Positions 60,376 through 64,000 of a stretch of 64,000 nt of DNA are shown piece by piece. The translations under genes were made by a program, and so were the position numbers. Every line of letters starts with the position of its first letter. Within the stretch, counting starts at the first letter, position 1. The stretch spans positions 5,475,001 through 5,539,000 of the forward strand of contig NC_065874.1 in NCBI RefSeq assembly GCF_933775445.1, given 5' to 3'. Source of the stretch: Argentina anserina (lineage: Eukaryota > Streptophyta > Magnoliopsida > Rosales > Rosaceae). Under the pieces are notes generated by a model. It ran no database searches. It was given only the letters and a program-made list of their open reading frames with translations, and was not told the origin of the DNA.

Positions 60376-61206
60376 ATGATCTTGTAGAAGAGAGATTTGA
60401 ATTTGTATCATTATTCAGTACTATGTAGTACCTACGTACCTACCCTTTCGTTTATGTCTCTGATTTTGCTTTGATGAGTACTCAGAAGTCAGAACTTAGA
60501 TTAGTAATAGTCTGTACCCTAATCTCCTCGAAAATGTGTGTACTGTACTTTGAAAGAGTCCTCAATGAAAAGTAGTTTGTGTATAATGTGCTCATTTTTC
60601 GGGTATAATGTGCTTGCCTTGCCGAACTTAATTAATGGTACTAAACTTGACCGTGTCATCAGTTGAATTTGAGGATTTTGATTCATGATTTTCTTCTGTT
60701 AATTTAAATAATTTCTAGTTTACCAGAAGATGGTTCTAGTATTCACACAGTGCATATCATTGAATCATTGATGCACGTGTATACGTACGCCAATTGTTTA
60801 GAACGTTAGATTACAGGGACTACAGTAAAATTAAAAACGGCCGGATGATGCTACTAGTTTACATAGATATGACAGTTTAAGAGAGAACATCAGCATGCTA
60901 ACTTAATTTGGTTTGGAAGATCAGAGGCGTTCTTATGTTATGTCACACGTCAATTATATTGATAAGAAAATAATCTATGCCGTACCGCATTGTATTTTTC
61001 ATTTTCACAAACCTCAAAATTAAGGACAATTTCGTTTTGGTTACTATTCACTTGCCACATAAAAAGTCTAAAACAAATATTATAGTAAAGTTAATTTACT
61101 AGCTTTGGATATACAACTGAGCTCTACAAGGGCCGGCCGGCACAGCCTGGTTATTGTTACTTTGCATTAGTTCACCAATGTCAATCTGTAAATCACAATG
61201 TCAAGT

Positions 61207-61210
<4 letters not shown>
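60376..61210. other. intergenic between the germin-like and unknown-protein genes
   Basis: AT-rich, non-coding on both strands. No repeat or RNA gene recognised. Confidence 0.45.

Positions 61211-61260
<50 letters not shown>
61211..61260. repeat. (TA)n microsatellite
   Basis: About 25 TA units, ending at cacgtgtgtgtgtaag, upstream of the 184-residue reading frame. Confidence 0.9.
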
Positions 61261-61263
<3 letters not shown>

Positions 61264-61332
61264 GTGTGTGTGTAAGTTCACTAAGTTGCTGGTTAATCTC
61301 TTCCTAGAAACCGGCCAACTGAATCCTTAGCT

Positions 61333-61380
<48 letters not shown>
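61333..61380 (+). repeat. (CT)n microsatellite in presumed 5' leader
   Basis: About 24 CT units ending two bases before the ATG at 61383. CT-rich leaders are common in plants, but this one directly abuts the start codon. Confidence 0.85.
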
Positions 61381-61382
<2 letters not shown>

Positions 61383-61937
61383 ATGGATACATCAATGGCG
61401 GCACCCTCTGAAACGTTCAGTTTGAAGATGCACTCTTTCAGCAACGACAACACGACGCAAAGCACGACGGCGACCCTCCAAATCCGAATTACACATAAGA
61501 GCCTTGTCCATGTCCAAACTTACAAAAACGTTCTTGTTGGTGGTGGTCTCACTTTTGTCCACGAGGTTAAAGTATCTCCGGTGGAGACCAGCGACCGCTT
61601 TGCAATGCCGCCACACGTCATAGCTTTGTCCCCAATGCGGCGGCGCTGCATCCTCAAGGCGCTAGCGAGTGTAAGCATTGACAGGTCCCTATGCGAGTGC
61701 TTGGCACCTTCATTGGAGAAGTACATCGTTCAAGAGGCGGAGAGTAATGGATACAAGGGCTTTGGGGTAGTGGCTGAGCTTGAAGTCACAAAAGTTTATG
61801 GTCATAAGCATAAAATGGCGGCAAAAACTCCATCTCATTTACTACGGCGACGTCAAGTTTCTAAACTTGATGTCCATGATCGTGAAATGGTATGTGGTAT
61901 GATGGCTGCTTCTGATCACCCAAAAAAGATCGTATGA
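61383..61937 (+). CDS. unknown 184-residue protein
   Basis: A single open frame from ATG 61383, the first Met after the CT-rich leader. I do not recognise the family. No signal peptide or membrane segment. The body has regular alternation of polar and hydrophobic residues (ATLQIRITHKSLVHVQTYKN), a basic stretch SPMRRRCILKAL, a helix SLEKYIVQEAESNGYKGFG, a strand-like VVAELEVTKVYGHKHK and a basic LLRRRQVSKLDVHD. Codon use and GC content exceed the surroundings, which supports a real gene. The rest of the window downstream has no continuation, so it is read as intronless. Confidence 0.55.
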   Translation: MDTSMAAPSETFSLKMHSFSNDNTTQSTTATLQIRITHKSLVHVQTYKNVLVGGGLTFVHEVKVSPVETSDRFAMPPHVIALSPMRRRCILKALASVSIDRSLCECLAPSLEKYIVQEAESNGYKGFGVVAELEVTKVYGHKHKMAAKTPSHLLRRRQVSKLDVHDREMVCGMMAASDHPKKIV

Positions 61938-62690
61938 TAGCAAGTAAATTAACTAGAGCATATTTGCACATTTATGTAACAAACGTTGTACTGGCTAGTA
62001 AACATAACCCAATAGTAAACGAATTCGTGGGACTTTGCAAGTATTGAGTTTGTTTCCTAGCGGAACATCATTTAGATTCTTAATATACTAGCCTCATAAC
62101 ATACTTTGTGTGTGCTATATTTAGTTCTTTTTGTTCTAACAGAAATTGTAAAAAAAAAACATGATAGTTATGTTTCTCCTTCTATTTTTTCTTTTCACTT
62201 TTATATTTTTCAAATTACAATTATATTCTTCAAACTATAGTCAGATAGATTTTAGAGTTTAATAAACCCCAGATAATTTGTGTAGTTCAAAAATTTAACC
62301 AGTTAACATGTCGACTCTCCTTCTTATTTTATTAATAGAAGATATATGAGAGCTTTTGCTCATAGCCTCATACAAATATAAGTTAGAGAAAATTAACATC
62401 TTGCAAACTACAAGTACTGCTCGGATTTGTTAGTATTTTGATTTAAATCAGGACGTGAGGTTTATATCTAAATATCACTTTTTCATTTCTCCTTGTGCTT
62501 GCTCTTGTTTTAATGGGAGTATTCTACTTTGTATTAAGTGATTTAGGTTTGTGTTCATTTCAACTTCGATGACTTCCAAGTGTGGTGTGAATTAGGGATC
62601 TGAGAATTAACACAGAGTGTGTGTTAATCCTCCCTAACATAAGCTTACTTATGTGCATCATATAGTTATTCTCTAAATATCAATGTTTTA
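61938..62690. other. 3' flank of the unknown gene, AT-rich
   Basis: Non-coding, AT-rich. Nothing recognisable. Confidence 0.4.
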
Positions 62691-62696
62691 AAAAAA

Positions 62697-62815
62697 AAGT
62701 GCCTAAGACTCTATGCGTAAAAGGTGCAAGGCGCAAACGAAAAGGCCTTAGCCTTAGTTGCCTAGGAGTAGAGACGCCAAAGGCGTAGCTAGGCGCGTTT
62801 TGAGGCGTGAAAGAC
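62697..62815. repeat. dispersed AGGCG-rich repeat
   Basis: A GC-rich island in AT-rich sequence with repeated aggcg/gcctta words (aaggcgcaaac, aaggccttagcc, ccaaaggcgtagctaggcgcg, aggcgtgaaag). From memory, similar aggcg-rich pieces are scattered in many plant genomes. Boundaries and class are uncertain. Confidence 0.45.
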
Positions 62816-62924
62816 CAACATCTCAAATTTATTTATTTATTTATTTATGAATAGAAAATATATTTTTTTTAAAGAAGACAAACTTTTTTTAGAAAATATA
62901 TAATTTGGAGGTGATGGTGGTGCT

Positions 62925-63715
62925 ACTTTGGATGATGATTTTGGATTGTGATATTGATGACGATTTTAAATCTTGAAGTTAGTTCACCATTGTTCTTGTT
63001 TTTTTTCATATTTGAATATTAGTTAGTACTTTGATATTTGAATTTATGTTATGCAAGGTGATTTTAGATGAATTGTAATTTTGGATGATGATTTTGGATT
63101 GTGATATTCTAATTGATGATAATGACGATTTTGAAGCTTGAAGTTGATTAGTTCAAACACTATTCTTATTTTTTAATTATATATTTAAAGACTAGTTAGT
63201 ATATTGATATATGAATTTATGTTATGCAAGGTGATTTTGGATGAATTACAATTTTGGATGATGATTGTGGATTGTGACATTCTAATTGATGATGATGACG
63301 ATTTTGAATCTTAAAGTTGGTTCAAACACCATTCATTTTTTTATTTGAAAACTAATTAGTACTTTGATATTCGAATATTATGTTATGTAAGGTGATTTTG
63401 GATGAATTGCAATTTTGAATGATGATTTTGGATTGTGATATTTAAATTGATGATAATGACGATTTTGAAGCTTGAAGTTAGTTTAAACACTGTTTTTGTT
63501 TTTAAAATTATATATTTAAAGACTAGTTAGTATTTTGATATTCGGATATTATGTTATGCAAAGTGATTTTGGATGAATTTCAATTTTAGATGATGATTTC
63601 GGATAATGATATTCTAATTGATGATGACGGCGATTTTGAAGCTTGAAGTTAGTTCAAACATTATTCTTGTTATATATATATATATATATTTGCAGACTAG
63701 TTAGTACTTTAATAT
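62925..63715. repeat. tandem array, period about 160-170 bp, about five units
   Basis: The phrase gatgatgattttggattgtgatatt recurs with small changes near 62930, 63085, 63256, 63414 and 63585. It is followed each time by gatgatgacgattttgaa, a TTGAAGTTAGTTcaaacac segment, then agactagttagtactttgatat and atgttatgcaaggtgatttt. Spacing is 155-171 bp. The copies differ by substitutions and AT-rich length changes. No coding frame. Confidence 0.82.
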
Positions 63716-64000
63716 ATAAATTTATATTTAGACTAGTTAGTACTAAGAGGTTTTCTTTAGTGATGGTATATGTAAAATTACTAGAAAAGTAGAGAAACAA
63801 AATTACCACACTTACCCATGCTTAGTCCTCTCACAACTCCTCATGGTTTGTTCATTAATCTAGCCTATTAGCAGACTCGTAGTCCATATCACACCCTCAG
63901 GGTTGGCTTCATTAGTGTGAAAATCTCTTGGAGTTAAGCATCAACAATATCAACTCCTTCAACTTGTCATTTAGGCCCTCCTTGATAGCTGCAACACTGG

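Noticed and set aside
63912..64000. Minus-strand open stretch running off the window end (AAIKEGLNDKLKELILLML)
   Set aside because: Only 28 codons before a stop. Could be the 3' end of a gene or retroelement beyond the window, but not supportable here.
1..64000. tRNA, rRNA, known miRNA and CRISPR arrays
   Set aside because: No tRNA B-box with paired arms, no rRNA segment and no spaced direct-repeat array were seen by eye. Weak or novel RNA genes could be missed without a covariance search.

Overview
The window is plant nuclear DNA. It has AT-rich GT-AG introns, single-gene transcription units on both strands, plant-only families (CrRLK1L kinase, germin-like protein, WPP-domain-associated protein, HEN1) and plant retroelements. 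The proteins look eudicot. I lean towards Rosaceae (strawberry/rose-like), but that is an impression from memory, not something the sequence proves.

Layout. 0.6-3.9 kb (+): AGD12-type ArfGAP-C2 protein. 5.3-5.7 kb (-): small secreted or membrane protein of unknown function. 7.2-7.8 kb: intact TRIM miniature LTR element. 8.3-11.2 kb (+): AAE14, 2-succinylbenzoate-CoA ligase of phylloquinone synthesis. 11.7-16.3 kb (-): WPP-domain-associated coiled-coil protein. 17.4-26.0 kb is a repeat island with four parts: a 2.7 kb LINE-type DUF4283 element with 19-bp target duplications, a second TRIM inserted into a decayed CC-NBS-LRR resistance-gene remnant, and a copia-like fragment carrying only the primer-binding site, leader and a broken gag. 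29.4-31.9 kb (+): HERK2-like receptor kinase. 32.5-34.3 kb (-): a divergent GDP-L-galactose phosphorylase (VTC2) relative whose HIT motif has Tyr in place of the nucleophilic His. 35.6-41.1 kb (+): OLA1/YchF ATPase. 43.2-46.8 kb (+): GHR1-like LRR receptor pseudokinase. 47.6-50.6 kb (+): 3-hydroxyisobutyrate dehydrogenase. 51.3-52.4 kb: a 1.08 kb near-perfect inverted repeat. 53.7-58.5 kb (+): HEN1 small-RNA methyltransferase. 59.6-60.4 kb (+): germin-like protein. 61.4-61.9 kb (+): unknown 184-residue protein. 62.7-63.7 kb: a tandem array with a period of about 160 bp.

The genes are not an operon or one pathway. From memory, AAE14, HERK2 and YchF are neighbours on Arabidopsis chromosome 1, and GHR1, HIBADH and HEN1 (with AGD12 not far off) are neighbours on chromosome 4. 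The window would then be one ancestral block whose genes were split between two Arabidopsis regions.

Exon models were built by hand from splice signals and remembered homologues. Every multi-exon model sums to an exact number of codons. The most unusual items are the VTC2-like protein with the altered HIT motif and a GC-AG intron, the long hairpin directly upstream of HEN1, the LINE-type element with no visible reverse transcriptase, and the TRIM interrupting an NLR reading frame.
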